The notes under the pieces: generated by a model
Database searches by the model: none
What the model was told of the DNA's origin: nothing
The model's input: the letters and a program-made list of their open reading frames with translations, nothing else
Assembly: GCA_031296105.1 (NCBI GenBank)
Contig: JARLGJ010000012.1
Span: 1 to 64,000, forward strand
DNA length: 64,000 nucleotides
Reading direction: 5' to 3'
Source of the DNA: Acidobacteriota bacterium
GTDB lineage: Bacteria > Acidobacteriota > Terriglobia > Terriglobales > Acidobacteriaceae
In this document: positions 50,805 through 61,200 of the stretch, piece by piece
How the letters are laid out: every line of letters starts with the position of its first letter
Numbering within the stretch: position 1 is the first letter of the stretch
Translations under genes and position numbers: made by a program

Positions 50805-51875
50805 TTAGTTGCCTTGCGGGCGTCGTGCGCGCACCGGGGTGCGCTTGCGCAGCGCCGCGGTGGACTTGCGGATTACAAGCTGCGGCGTAAACACGATTTG
50901 CTGCGTCTTGGGGCCGTTGGTAATGGCCGCAACAATTTCTTCCGCCGCCGTCTCGCCCATCTGCCGCAGCGGCTGCTGCACCGTGGTCAGCGGCGGAAAG
51001 ATCATGCTCGCCTCGGCCACGTCGTCAAAGCCAATCACCGAGATGTCGCCCGGCACGTTTTTGTCCGCCTCGCGGAAGCAGTTGATGGCGCCGATGGCCG
51101 AGATGTCGTTGAAGGCCATCAGCGCGGTAAAATCTCCGCCCTGCGCCAACAGCCGTTGCGCGCAGCGCGCGCCTTCTTCCAGGTGGCCCATCGGCCGCAG
51201 TCCAAGCTGCTCCAGTTGCACCACCCGCGTTGGCTCAATCACCACGGAGAGTTCCTGCGCCGCCGTCACCATGGCCTTCCAGCGGTCTTCGGTGTCGGCG
51301 CTGCCCTCGTGCCCCTTGATGAACGCGATCTTGCGGTGTCCCAGGGACACCAGGTACTCCAGCGCCTGATGAATCCCCGCGTGGTTATCCAGGATCAGCG
51401 ATGTTCCCTTGCGCGCTCCGGCCGAGCGCCCAATGCGCACCAGCGGCAGGTTGATCTCGGGGAAGAAGTCGCTGTTCACCACGATCACGCCTTCGGCGCC
51501 GCGCTCCTGGAAGAGTTGCGCCGTGCGCTTGATGCGCTCCTCCGACCACTGGTGGCTGGCCACGAAAAAGTGATATTCGCTGCCCACCAGGAACTCCTCG
51601 ATCCCGGCCAGCAGCGTGGCATCGTAGCCTTCAGCCAGGTCCGGTGAAAGCACCCCGATCAGGTAGCTTCGCCCCTGGTTCAAATAGCGCGCAAAAAAGT
51701 TCGGCTTGTAGTTGAACTCCTTGGCGGCCTGAAAGATACGCTCCCGGGTGTGGGGCGCAATGGTGCTGGCAATGGGGGAGTTGTTGAGCACCACGGAAAT
51801 CGTCGTGCGCGACAGGCCCAAATGCTCGGAGAGGAACTTCAGCGTGACTTTCTTAGCACCGAAGTTGGGGGCCAT
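50805..51875 (-). CDS. LacI-family transcriptional regulator of the beta-glucan locus
   Basis: The protein of 356 residues has an N-terminal LacI helix-turn-helix (VTLKFLSEHLGLSRTTISVV) and a hinge helix, followed by a periplasmic-binding-protein-like effector domain (YLIGVLSPDLAEGYD, EGVIVVNSDFFPEINLPLVRIG, FTALMAFNDISAIGAI, ISVIGFDDVAEASMIFPPLTTV). It probably senses a glucan oligosaccharide. The start at ATG 51875 places the HTH at the usual distance; a longer frame reaches 51965 across the control region. Predicted operators and two facing promoters lie just upstream. Confidence 0.88.
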   Translation of the reverse strand: MAPNFGAKKVTLKFLSEHLGLSRTTISVVLNNSPIASTIAPHTRERIFQAAKEFNYKPNFFARYLNQGRSYLIGVLSPDLAEGYDATLLAGIEEFLVGSEYHFFVASHQWSEERIKRTAQLFQERGAEGVIVVNSDFFPEINLPLVRIGRSAGARKGTSLILDNHAGIHQALEYLVSLGHRKIAFIKGHEGSADTEDRWKAMVTAAQELSVVIEPTRVVQLEQLGLRPMGHLEEGARCAQRLLAQGGDFTALMAFNDISAIGAINCFREADKNVPGDISVIGFDDVAEASMIFPPLTTVQQPLRQMGETAAEEIVAAITNGPKTQQIVFTPQLVIRKSTAALRKRTPVRARRPQGN

Positions 51876-51896
51876 GTGTCCAAGCCTAGCACAGAA

Positions 51897-51916
51897 TTTC
51901 TGAACCGATTCAGAAA
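51897..51916. promoter_or_regulatory. LacI-type operator 1
   Basis: A perfect inverted repeat, TTTCTGAA-CCGA-TTCAGAAA, whose core CTGAACCGATTCAG (51900-51913) differs from operator 3 at two positions. It covers the predicted transcription start region of the regulator gene and ends 22 bases before its ATG, which fits autoregulation. Confidence 0.65.
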
Positions 51917-51921
51917 AGATG

Positions 51922-51951
51922 TTGACAAGAATAATGTACCTAGGGTTAAAT
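51922..51951 (+). promoter_or_regulatory. Predicted promoter of the TonB receptor gene
   Basis: TTGACA (51922-51927) is a perfect -35 box; TTAAAT (51946-51951) is 18 bp downstream. The expected start (near 51957) falls inside operator 2. Confidence 0.65.
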
Positions 51952-51956
51952 CTCAA
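51928..51956 (-). promoter_or_regulatory. Predicted promoter of the regulator gene, facing the receptor promoter
   Basis: On the minus strand TTGAGA (51956-51951) and TATTCT (51933-51928) are separated by 17 bp. The box pair interleaves with the plus-strand promoter, so only one polymerase can sit here at a time. Confidence 0.5.
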
Positions 51957-51978
51957 CCGTTTCACTAAACCGTTTCAG
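51952..51978. promoter_or_regulatory. LacI-type operators 2 and 3 (tandem)
   Basis: CTCAACCGTTTCAC (51952-51965) and CTAAACCGTTTCAG (51965-51978) are two copies of the 14-bp element, spaced 13 bp start to start. They cover the receptor start site and the -35 box of the regulator promoter. Confidence 0.65.
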
Positions 51979-52123
51979 TTTTTCGATTCACAAATGCGTA
52001 TTCCCCCCCCGCCAGACCGGGGTGACGCCAAAAGGCACAACGATGCTGGCGCGGAACAGAGCAGTTTGGAACGGCTGAAACTGTATGACTGATTGGTTCT
52101 CGCTTCGAGGACAGGAGGAAAAC

Positions 52124-55100
52124 ATGAAGCAACGAGTCCAAGCGCTTGCTTGCTTGCTGGTGCTGCTGCTGTGTTGCGGAACATTGCTGGCACAGTCGGA
52201 CCGCGCTACCATCACGGGCACGGTTAAGGACGCCACTTCCGCGGTGCTGCCTGGCGTTCAGGTCCGGATCACAAACACGGGCACCAATGACACCCAAATC
52301 ACCACCACAGACAGTCTAGGTAACTATCGCGCCGGCAACCTGCCGATCGGCGATTACATGGTCACCTTCAGCCGCGACGGCTTCAAGAGCTTCGAGCGCA
52401 AGGGCCTCAGGCTGTTGACCAGTCAGGTTGCGGAAATCGATGCCACCCTGCAGGTCGGCTCCGCCGCCCAGGTCGTGGAAGTCACCGCCGCCACTCCGGT
52501 GCTGCAAACCGAAGATGCCGTGGTCTCCACCAACCTTACCAACGAAGCCGTGGCCGAGCTGCCGATGAACGTGCAGGGCAGCCGTAACCTGTCGAACTTC
52601 ATGTTCAACTACGTCCCCGGCGTCGAAGGCAGTGACTACAGTTCCCACATTAACGGCTCCATGGCCATGACCAAGGAAGTCATGATCGACGGCGTCTCCG
52701 CCGTCTCCCAGTTGGGCGGCTATATCAGCGAGTCGCAGCCGCCGATGGAAGCCATTCAGGAATTCGAAGTCGATACGGCGGGCATCAGCGCCGATGCTGG
52801 CCACAGCGGCGGCGGCGTCTTCCGTTATGAAATGAAGTCCGGCACCAACAAATATCACGGTTCGCTCTTCGGCTTCCTGCACTCCACCGCACTGGATGCC
52901 CTCAGCGCGGAGAGCCGTCTGCTCGCCTCTACCACCGCGTATCCGGATTACCGTGCGGCGTATCTCAAGAAGAGCGATTCCATGTCCGATTGGGGCGGCA
53001 GCTTCGGCGGCGCGCTCATCAAGGACAAGTTGTTCTACTACGTCTCCTTCGAGCGCTACATGCAGTCCATGTGGAGCACCGGCGCGCCTTCGCGCACCGT
53101 CCCCACCGACGCCATGCTCGGCCTCGATGCCAGCGGCAACACTGTCGCCTACGCCGACCTCAGCGCCCTGCTGACCACCAGCGCCGTGCTCGGCACCGAT
53201 AGCTGCTCCAACACCGTCTACCAGGGATCGGTCTTCAATCCCTCGACCGGTTGCGTGTACGTCAACAACCAGATCCCGACCACCAGCATGAGCTCGGTGT
53301 CGCAGAAGATCGCGCAGCTCTATCACAAGTACTACACGCCGCAGAACAATCTGCCTACCAACGATCCGGGTCCGGCCAACCAGCCTGATCCCTGGTTCCA
53401 CAACACGCAGACTGCTTTCAAGATCGACTACAACATCAACAGCCGCCACCGTCTGTACGGTTCCTTCTACTACGACAACTATCCGCGCGTGAATGCCGAC
53501 CAGGGCGGCGTGTGGAGCGTGACCGCTGCTTACGGCGGCCCCATGGCCAACTCTTACTGGCACAACACCACCGCGCCCTCCCTGCGTATTGGTGAAACCT
53601 GGACCATCAACAGCCACATGCTCAACGTTGTGCATGCCGCCTTCAACCGCTTCCGCAATCCCAGCATCGCGGTTTCGCAAAAGGACAAGTGGGACAGCGA
53701 ACTGGGCCTCTTCAACGGCGCCGGCAACTTCCCGCTCATCACCTTCAGCACCGGCTGGTACACCAACGGTGGCAGCTATCAGCGCGGCTGGAGCTTCTCC
53801 AATCTCGGCAGCCAGTTCAACGACTTCTATGCCGGCAATACCTTCATCTACAACGACGAACTCGATTACACGCACGGACGCCACAGTTGGAAGTTCGGCG
53901 CCGAGTTCCGCGCCCAGCAGATGAACGAGCATCCTGACAACCAGACCTTCAACAACATCACCTTCGACCCCACCAGCACCTCGGGCTACTACTCTTACAA
54001 CAACACCGGCAGCGCCTTCGCTTCCTTCCTGCTGGGCGATGTGTACCTGGCCACCAAGACCGCCGTCGATCCCGAATACGGCCGCCGCAAGACGTTCAGC
54101 GCCTTCGCCACCGACGACATCAAGGTCAGCCAGCGCCTCACCGTGGACGTCAGCCTGCGTTGGGACGTCAACGGCGCCTTCCATGAGAAGTACGGTCACT
54201 GGTCCAGCTTCGTACTGGAAGACACCAACACCCTCACTGGCCAGCCTGGCCAGTACGAGTACCTCAGCAAGGGCAGCCAGACGTTTGAAAAGAAGCAGTA
54301 CTGGGGCAATGTCTCACCGCACATCGGCGCCGCCTACAAGATCAACGACAAGACGGTGGCGCGCGGCAACTATGGCGTCTTCTTCGTGCCGCTGAACATG
54401 AACCAGTGGGGCGGCGTGCCCTACCAGCAGACCGGCAACCCCGGCTATTACGATGCCAGCACCGAGTCCGGTTTTAACTGGGACAAAGGTTACAACGGCG
54501 TCATCTCGCACTCGCAGTCGCCCAGCTACACCCAGTGGGGCGTCGTCAGCGTCGATCCGCACTCCCGCATGCTGGGTAACACGCAGCAGTGGAATATTGG
54601 CGTGCAGCGCGAGCTGGCCAAAAACACCAAGGTGGACGTGAGCTGGATTCAGAGCAACAGCTACCACCTGCACACCGGTGCCCTGCGCACCAACCAGCCC
54701 ACGGTGGCCAACATGCAGTCCTACTTCGCCAGCGGTTGCAGCGCGGCAGAGGCTGCCCGTCCGTTCGCTCTTAGTGGCAGCGGTTGGGGTGGCAACTGCA
54801 TGACGCCTTATCCGCAGGCTGGCGCTGGCTGGGGCAACATCTTCTCCGTCAACTCTCCGCTTGGCAACTCGGACTACAAGAGCTTCCAGGTCAGCTTTAC
54901 CCGCCGCACCAGCAATGGATTGAACTTCCAGGGCAGCTATAACTGGTCGCGCACCCACGGTGACGTCGATCAGGACTTTGGCGAGCCCTGGGGCGTGGGC
55001 AGCATCCAGAACATTTACGACAAGGCCGCGGAGCGCAAGGGCATCAGCGACTTCGACGTGACCCACATCGTAAAGGGTTATGTGATGTACGATCTGCCCT

Positions 55101-55630
55101 TCGGTCACGGCAAGCGCTTTGGTTCCGGCACCGGTCCGGTCACCAACGCGGTCATCAGTGGCTGGAGCCTCAACGGCAACTTCCACTACAGCACGGGCAG
55201 CCCGCTGCAGGTTCACTCCACCAACAGCTATCCGGGCTTCGCCTCGGTGTACGTCAACCTGGCCAAGAACTGTAGTCTGCATCGCGGCAGCTATAAGCTC
55301 AACGGCTACTACCTGAACAGCGCTTGCTTTGAGAATCCCACCACCGGTCAGCTCGGCACCGCGGGCAACTATCTTTCTGGTGCTCGCAACCCGGGTTTGG
55401 CCACGGAAGATGTCGGCGTGCACAAGGCCTTCAGCTTCGGTCCCGAAGCGCAATACAGGCTGGCCCTGCGCATGGAGTTCTTCAACGTCTTCAACCGTCA
55501 TCAGATGGGGTCGCCCGATACGGGGCTCTCCGACTATGACTCCAACGGTAACCCGCTGTTTGGCAAAGTCACTGCTTACGGTAGCCAGGGTGGCCGCATC
55601 GGCCAGTTTGGTGCTCGCTTTACCTTCTAA
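52124..55630 (+). CDS. TonB-dependent outer-membrane receptor, acidobacterial carboxypeptidase-regulatory-like type
   Basis: The 1,168-residue protein has a signal peptide (ALACLLVLLLCCGTLLAQ), a CarboxypepD_reg-like domain (residues ~25-105: ATITGTVKDATSAVLPGVQV, DSLGNYRAGNLPIGDYMV), a plug (VVEVTAATPVLQTEDAVVST; GGYISESQPPMEAIQEFEVD) and a long barrel of Tyr/Asn/Phe-rich strands ending in GGRIGQFGARFTF, with the terminal Phe needed for Bam-dependent insertion. This type is multiplied in Acidobacteriota for uptake of oligosaccharides. Its substrate is predicted to be beta-glucan from its neighbours. ATG 52124 lies 5 bases after AGGAGG. A strong terminator at 55648 follows, so receptor mRNA may exceed that of the downstream enzymes. 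Confidence 0.9.
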   Translation: MKQRVQALACLLVLLLCCGTLLAQSDRATITGTVKDATSAVLPGVQVRITNTGTNDTQITTTDSLGNYRAGNLPIGDYMVTFSRDGFKSFERKGLRLLTSQVAEIDATLQVGSAAQVVEVTAATPVLQTEDAVVSTNLTNEAVAELPMNVQGSRNLSNFMFNYVPGVEGSDYSSHINGSMAMTKEVMIDGVSAVSQLGGYISESQPPMEAIQEFEVDTAGISADAGHSGGGVFRYEMKSGTNKYHGSLFGFLHSTALDALSAESRLLASTTAYPDYRAAYLKKSDSMSDWGGSFGGALIKDKLFYYVSFERYMQSMWSTGAPSRTVPTDAMLGLDASGNTVAYADLSALLTTSAVLGTDSCSNTVYQGSVFNPSTGCVYVNNQIPTTSMSSVSQKIAQLYHKYYTPQNNLPTNDPGPANQPDPWFHNTQTAFKIDYNINSRHRLYGSFYYDNYPRVNADQGGVWSVTAAYGGPMANSYWHNTTAPSLRIGETWTINSHMLNVVHAAFNRFRNPSIAVSQKDKWDSELGLFNGAGNFPLITFSTGWYTNGGSYQRGWSFSNLGSQFNDFYAGNTFIYNDELDYTHGRHSWKFGAEFRAQQMNEHPDNQTFNNITFDPTSTSGYYSYNNTGSAFASFLLGDVYLATKTAVDPEYGRRKTFSAFATDDIKVSQRLTVDVSLRWDVNGAFHEKYGHWSSFVLEDTNTLTGQPGQYEYLSKGSQTFEKKQYWGNVSPHIGAAYKINDKTVARGNYGVFFVPLNMNQWGGVPYQQTGNPGYYDASTESGFNWDKGYNGVISHSQSPSYTQWGVVSVDPHSRMLGNTQQWNIGVQRELAKNTKVDVSWIQSNSYHLHTGALRTNQPTVANMQSYFASGCSAAEAARPFALSGSGWGGNCMTPYPQAGAGWGNIFSVNSPLGNSDYKSFQVSFTRRTSNGLNFQGSYNWSRTHGDVDQDFGEPWGVGSIQNIYDKAAERKGISDFDVTHIVKGYVMYDLPFGHGKRFGSGTGPVTNAVISGWSLNGNFHYSTGSPLQVHSTNSYPGFASVYVNLAKNCSLHRGSYKLNGYYLNSACFENPTTGQLGTAGNYLSGARNPGLATEDVGVHKAFSFGPEAQYRLALRMEFFNVFNRHQMGSPDTGLSDYDSNGNPLFGKVTAYGSQGGRIGQFGARFTF

Positions 55631-55647
55631 CTCGTTCCTCCCTGAGT

Positions 55648-55684
55648 CTCTGGGCAGTCTTGCCGGGCTGCCCAGAGTTTTTTC
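55648..55684 (+). terminator. Terminator between receptor and symporter genes
   Basis: CTCTGGGCAG (55648-55657) pairs perfectly with CTGCCCAGAG (55668-55677) and runs into seven Ts. It lies within the presumed operon, so it may act as an attenuator that sets the receptor-to-enzyme ratio. Confidence 0.85.
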
Positions 55685-55782
55685 CCTTGGCCGGCCGCGG
55701 GAGCACGGGCCAGGTCCCCGGATGTTATCGTGTGCTCTGGCTCCGCAAGGCGCTTACGCGGACGGGTAGAGAGGATGCAACA

Positions 55783-57225
55783 ATGACGACGGCGAGCGGG
55801 CGTCTTTCCTTTTTCGAAAAAGTCGGTTACGGCCTCGGCGACACTGCCTCCAACTTTTACTGGCAGATGTTCCTCAACTTTCTGGCATTCTTTTACACGG
55901 ATATCTTCGGTCTCTCCGCCGCCGCCGCGGCCACCATGTTCCTCGTGGTCCGCATCCCGGATACACTTATCGACCCCGTCATGGGCGTCATCGCCGACCG
56001 CACCCAGACGCGCTGGGGACACTACCGTCCGTATCTTCTCTGGGGATGCCTGCCCATGGCCGTCATCGGCGTCCTCACCTTCACCACCCCCGGTTTTAGT
56101 CCGCATGGCAAGCTCCTCTACGCCTACGTTACTTACAGCCTCATCATGCTTTGCTACACGTTCATTAACATTCCCTACGGAGCGTTGATGGGTGTTATCT
56201 CGCCCAACTCCCTGGAGCGCACTTCGGTTTCCAGCTATCGCTTTGTGCTGGCTTACATCGGACTATTCATGGTTCAGGGCCTCACCATTCCCATGGTCAA
56301 GCACTTCGGACATGGCAACGATCAGGTGGGTTTCCAGTGGGCCATGGCGGTCTTCGGCGTGCTGGCCGTCGCGCTCTTCCTGGTCACCTTCGCCACCACG
56401 CGCGAGCGGGTGCAGCCCGCGCGCAACGCCTCCAGCAGCCTCGCCAAGGACCTCTGCGACCTCTCGCATAACATGCCATGGGTCATGGTCTGCTTCATCG
56501 GTGTCTTTGCTGTCTTCTACATTTCGCTCCGCATGGGAGCCATCCTGTATTACTTCAAGTACTGCGTGGTAAGGCCAGGCGAGCTGATGCACATCAATCT
56601 CACTCTGCTGGGTTACCCGCTGCGCGCCAATCTCTCCGGAGAAGCTCTGGCCTCTTGGTTCATGGCCACGGGCACCGCCGGAGTTATTCTTGGCGCCTCG
56701 CTGGCCAAGCCGCTCTGCCTGCTCTTCGGCGGCAAGCGCCGCGCCTACATCATCCTCATGTCGGCCGCCAGCGTGCTCACTGCGGCTTTTTACTTTGTGC
56801 CGCTCAGCAACATTCCTCTTATCTTCGCCACCCACATCGCCATCTCGACGCTCTTTGCGCCGACCTCGCCGCTGCTGTGGGCCTTCTACGCCGATACCGC
56901 CGATTACTCCGAGTGGACCAACGGCCGCCGCGCCACGGGACTTGTCTTCAGCGCCGCCTCCTTCTCGCAGAAAATCGGATGGGCCATCGGCAGTTCACTC
57001 TTCCTCTGGCTCATCGGCGCCGTCGGCTTCCACGCCAACGTGGCACAGTCCGCCGCGGTGCAGCAAGGCATTCGTTCCATGATGAGCTTTTTCCCTGCGG
57101 TACTCGGCTTCCTGTCCGCCGGTTCGGTGCTCCTCTACAAGCTGGACGACAAGCTCATGGAGCAGATCGAACGCGACTTGAAACAGCGCAAGGAGCAGCC
57201 GGAAGCGCTGCCCGCTCAGGCTTGA
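55783..57225 (+). CDS. GPH-family sugar:cation symporter
   Basis: The 480-residue inner-membrane protein has 12 membrane segments and the glycoside-pentoside-hexuronide family signature: KVGYGLGDTASNFYWQMF, RIPDTLIDPVMGVIADRT-x-TRWGHYRPY (DPxxGxxxDRTxxRWGxxRP), NIPYGALMGVIS and YADTADYSEWTNGRRATGLV. It would bring di- or oligosaccharides into the cytoplasm. ATG 55783 follows AGAGAGG. Its stop overlaps a possible GH17 start (TGATG). Confidence 0.92.
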   Translation: MTTASGRLSFFEKVGYGLGDTASNFYWQMFLNFLAFFYTDIFGLSAAAAATMFLVVRIPDTLIDPVMGVIADRTQTRWGHYRPYLLWGCLPMAVIGVLTFTTPGFSPHGKLLYAYVTYSLIMLCYTFINIPYGALMGVISPNSLERTSVSSYRFVLAYIGLFMVQGLTIPMVKHFGHGNDQVGFQWAMAVFGVLAVALFLVTFATTRERVQPARNASSSLAKDLCDLSHNMPWVMVCFIGVFAVFYISLRMGAILYYFKYCVVRPGELMHINLTLLGYPLRANLSGEALASWFMATGTAGVILGASLAKPLCLLFGGKRRAYIILMSAASVLTAAFYFVPLSNIPLIFATHIAISTLFAPTSPLLWAFYADTADYSEWTNGRRATGLVFSAASFSQKIGWAIGSSLFLWLIGAVGFHANVAQSAAVQQGIRSMMSFFPAVLGFLSAGSVLLYKLDDKLMEQIERDLKQRKEQPEALPAQA

Positions 57226-57239
57226 TGGAGATTGTACTT

Positions 57240-58253
57240 ATGCGCAAATTTGCCGTGTTTGCAGTTTTGTTTATCCTGATCGCAGCCGCTCAGAGCTTTG
57301 CCGAAGGCCCTTCCATCGCGCCCAAGGTCATCGACCTCGCGCGCCAGCAGTGGAATGGCGACGCCGTTTGTTACTCCGGCTTCCGCGCCGGACAGAATCC
57401 CGACCTGCAACAGTATCCCAGTGAGCGCGATGTGCTGGAGGATTTGCAAATCCTCTCGCGTCACTGGCGCGTCATCCGCATGTATGGCGCGGACCCGCAC
57501 ACGGCCACCGCCCTGCGCGTCATCCAACGGCATCACCTGCCGCTCAAGGTGCAGCTCGGCATCTGGCTCACTGGCAAAAAGGGAAGTGAAGCCGCCAACC
57601 AGCAACAACTCGACGATGGCATCGCTCTCGCCAAAAAGTATCGCCGAGAAGTTGCCGCCGTCAGCGTTGGCAATGAGGCGCTCGTCTCCTGGAGCGATCA
57701 CGCCATGACCGAGGACGCCATGATCGAGGCCGTCGAGCGTGTCCGCCGCGCCGTCCATCTTCCCATCACTGTCGATGACGACTTTCTCTATTGGATGAAG
57801 CCGGACGCCAAGCTCGTCGCCCACGTGGACTACATCGCCCTGCACATCTATCCCGTCTGGGGCAATGAAGACATCGACACCGCCATGGCCACTACCGATA
57901 AGCTCTACCGCCAGGTGCATGCGGCGCATCCGGAAAAGACCATCGTCATCGGTGAAGCCGGCTGGCCTACTTATACCATCGGCGAAAAGCACGCACCGCG
58001 CGCCGGCAGCGAGGCCAAGCAAAAACGTTACTTTCAGGAGATCAGTCAGTGGGCGCGCGACCAACACGTCACCGTCATGGTCTTCGAGGCCTTTGACGAG
58101 CCCTGGAAGGGAACGGGCACCGAAGGCCACTGGGGCTTGTTCTCCGCGGATCGCAAGGCCAAGCCCTCTGTGCTCGACTGGTATCCCGAGTTGAAGCCCG
58201 ATCATCCTACCTCGCCTTCCTACGACGTGGCGCCCGCGCCGGTGACGAAATGA
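57240..58253 (+). CDS. Glycoside hydrolase family 17, probable beta-1,3-glucan-active enzyme
   Basis: The 337-residue exported protein has a signal peptide (MRKFAVFAVLFILIAAAQSF, then AEG) and a TIM-barrel typical of GH17. The acid/base Glu146 is in AAVSVGNEALVSW and the nucleophile Glu239 in IVIGEAGWPTY. GH17 enzymes cut or transfer beta-1,3-glucan chains with retention. The start at ATG 57240 has GGAG 9 bases before it and begins the signal peptide; an ATG at 57225 would couple more tightly to the symporter stop. It overlaps the next gene by four bases. Confidence 0.88.
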   Translation: MRKFAVFAVLFILIAAAQSFAEGPSIAPKVIDLARQQWNGDAVCYSGFRAGQNPDLQQYPSERDVLEDLQILSRHWRVIRMYGADPHTATALRVIQRHHLPLKVQLGIWLTGKKGSEAANQQQLDDGIALAKKYRREVAAVSVGNEALVSWSDHAMTEDAMIEAVERVRRAVHLPITVDDDFLYWMKPDAKLVAHVDYIALHIYPVWGNEDIDTAMATTDKLYRQVHAAHPEKTIVIGEAGWPTYTIGEKHAPRAGSEAKQKRYFQEISQWARDQHVTVMVFEAFDEPWKGTGTEGHWGLFSADRKAKPSVLDWYPELKPDHPTSPSYDVAPAPVTK

Positions 58254-61200
58254 CCGCCGCGCCGGTGTTCACTCCCCACGCGCGCCAGGACGCACAAGGC
58301 GGCTTCGTCGAGCTCGATGGCCAGCTCTTTTATCGCATCGCGCATTACGACCGCATGGATGCCTTCTTTATGAGCATCGTCAGCGCGTCCGATCATTACC
58401 TGTTTATTTCCAGCACCGGCGGCCTCACCGCCGGCCGCCGCGGTCCCGACAACGCTCTCTTTCCGTACTACACCGACGACCGCATTCACGAGAGCTACGA
58501 ACACACTGGCAGCAAAACGCTGCTGCGCGTCGGCCGCGGCCCGGAGAGCATCACCTGGGAGCCGTTCAGCATTCGCGGCGCCGCCGAACTCGCCTCTGGC
58601 GTGTGCTCGCGCACCCTGTATAAGAGCACCTGCGGCAATCGCGTCGTCTTTGAAGAAGTGCACCACGGCCTGGAACTCTCGTTCCGTTACGAGTGGGCCA
58701 CCAGTCAGCGCTTCGGCTTTGTCCGCACCGCGCGCCTCGAAAACCTCGGCCCGTCTCCCCGCGCCATCGAAGTGCTCGACGGCCTGCAGAACCTGCTTCC
58801 CGCCGGCATCTCGCGCCGCTTCCAGTTGGAATACAGCACGCTCGTCGATGGCTACAAGCGCACCGAACTCGACCTGGCCAGCGGCGTCGCCATGTTGCAA
58901 CTCACATGTGTGCCCATCGACCGCGCCGAACCCAGCGAGTCTCTGCGCGCCAACGTCGCCTGGTCGGCGGGCATTCAGCCCGCCGCGCGCCTCATCAGCA
59001 GCACGCAGCTCGATGCCTTCCGCGCCGGCGAAGAACTCGTCACCGAGCCCGAGATGCACGGCCGCCGGGGCGCTTACTTCATCAACGCGGCCTTCGCGCT
59101 GGGCTCGCGCGAGTCGCGCAGTTGGAAGCTTGTCGCCGACGTCCATCTCGATACCGCTGCCGTCCGCGATCTCATTCACACCGTCCGCACCACCGCGGAC
59201 ATCGTTTCCGCCATCGACGCCGACGTGGCGCAGGGCACGGAAAATCTGCGCGCCATTGTTGCCGCCGCCGACGGCTTGCAGCAGACCGGCGATGCCGCCA
59301 ACGTCTGGCATCACTTCGCCAGCACCATGTTCAACGTCATGCGCGGCGGCCTGCCCGCCGAGGGTTACAACGTCGAGCGCGAGGACTTCTCCCGCTTCGT
59401 CGCCGAAATGAATCGCGACGTCGCCCGGCGGCAAAAGAGTTTTCTCGCCATTCTGCCGCAGCAACTCACGCATCAGGAGTTGCTGCGCCGCGCCAGCCTC
59501 AGCGGCGACGCCGATCTTGAGCGCATCGCGCACGAGTACCTTCCGCTCACCTTCAGCCGCCGCCACGGCGACCCCAGCCGTCCCTGGAACATCTTCGACA
59601 TTCACCTGCGCGACGAGCGCCGCCGCCGCATCCTGAACTATCAGGGCAACTGGCGCGACATCTTTCAAAACTGGGAGGCGCTCAGCGTCTCGTATCCCGC
59701 CCTTGCGCCCAGCATGATCTTCAAGTTTCTCGACTGCTCCACCGCCGATGGCTACAACCCCTATCGCGTTACTCGCGATGGCTGCGACTGGGAGGTGCTG
59801 GAGCCGCACGACTCCTGGTCTTTCATCGGCTACTGGGGAGATCATCAAGTCATCTACCTGTTGCGTCTGTTGGAGCAGGCCGAGCGCTGCGACCCGCAAT
59901 CTCTCGAGCGCCTGCTCGACCACCCTTGCTTCAGCTACGTCAACGTCCCGTATCGCATCAAGCCCTACGCGGAGATTCTGCGCGACCCGCAGAGCACCAT
60001 CGTCTTCGATCGTCCGCTGCACAATAAGCTGCTCGCGCGCGCCGCGCGCCTCGGTGCCGATGGCAAGCTGCTCTGCGCCGCCAGCGGCGAACCGGTTCGC
60101 GCCACGCTGGCGGAAAAGCTCCTGCTCGTGCTGCTCACCAAGCTCTCCAACTTTGTGCCCGGCGCCGGCATCTGGCTCAACACGCAGCGCCCGGAGTGGA
60201 ACGACGCCAACAACGCGCTGGTCGGCCACGGTGCCTCCATGGTCACCGTGTACTACCTGCATCGTTATCTGCGCTTTGTGCGCGCGCTTTTCGCCCGCAG
60301 CCCGCAAAAATCTTTCTCGCTTCCGCTGGAGATTGCCACGTGGCTCGACAGCACCTCCGCGGCTCTGTCGGCCAATCGTCCGGCGGCCGATGTTCCCGTT
60401 ACCGATGCCGCGCGCAAGCACCTGCTCGATCTCCTCGGCCTCGTCGGCAGCGACTATCGCGAGCAGCTCTATGCCAGCGGCTTCCAAGGGCAGCGCCGCG
60501 CGGTGGAGAAGGCCGCGCTGCTGCAACTTTTAGACGAGGCACTCGGCCATGTCGTCCACACCATCCGCGCCAGCCGCCGCGCCGACGGTCTCTACGATTC
60601 CTATAACCGCATCGAACTGCACGGCGGCGAAGTCCGCGTGCATGGCCTGGCCGCCATGTTGGAAGGCCAGGTCGCCGCGCTCAGTGCCGGTGTCTTGCCC
60701 GCGTCCGAGGCCTTGCAACTTCTCGATGCCTTGCGCCGCAGTCCGCTCTATCGCGCCGATCAGAATAGTTACATCCTTTATCCCGCCAAGCCCGTGCGTT
60801 CGTTCCTCGCCAAGAACAACCTGCCGATGGAAAAGGTGCAGCAGTCGAAGCTGCTCGTGAAAATGCTGGCCGCGGGAGACACGCGCATCGTCGGCCACGA
60901 CTTCGAGGGCGGCATTCACTTCCACGGTTCGTTCCAGAACGCCAGTTATCTGCGCGCCACGCTTAACGGCATCCGCGAGCGCGGCCTACGCAAGCTCGCC
61001 GTGGAAGAGCGCGAACTCATCTGTGCCATTTACGAGGATTGCTTTGTGCATCGCGCCTTCTCCGGCCGCTCCGAGGCCATGTACAAATACGAAGGCATCG
61101 GCTGCATCTACTGGCACATGGTCAGCAAGCTGCTCGTCGCCGCACAGGAGGTTCTCGCCCAGGCCATTGCCGCCGGAGATGCGCCCGCCACCATCGCCGC

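Noticed and set aside
58220-60526. 768-codon open frame antisense to the phosphorylase gene
   Set aside because: Shadow of the high-GC third codon positions of the phosphorylase gene; no ribosome-binding site and no motif.
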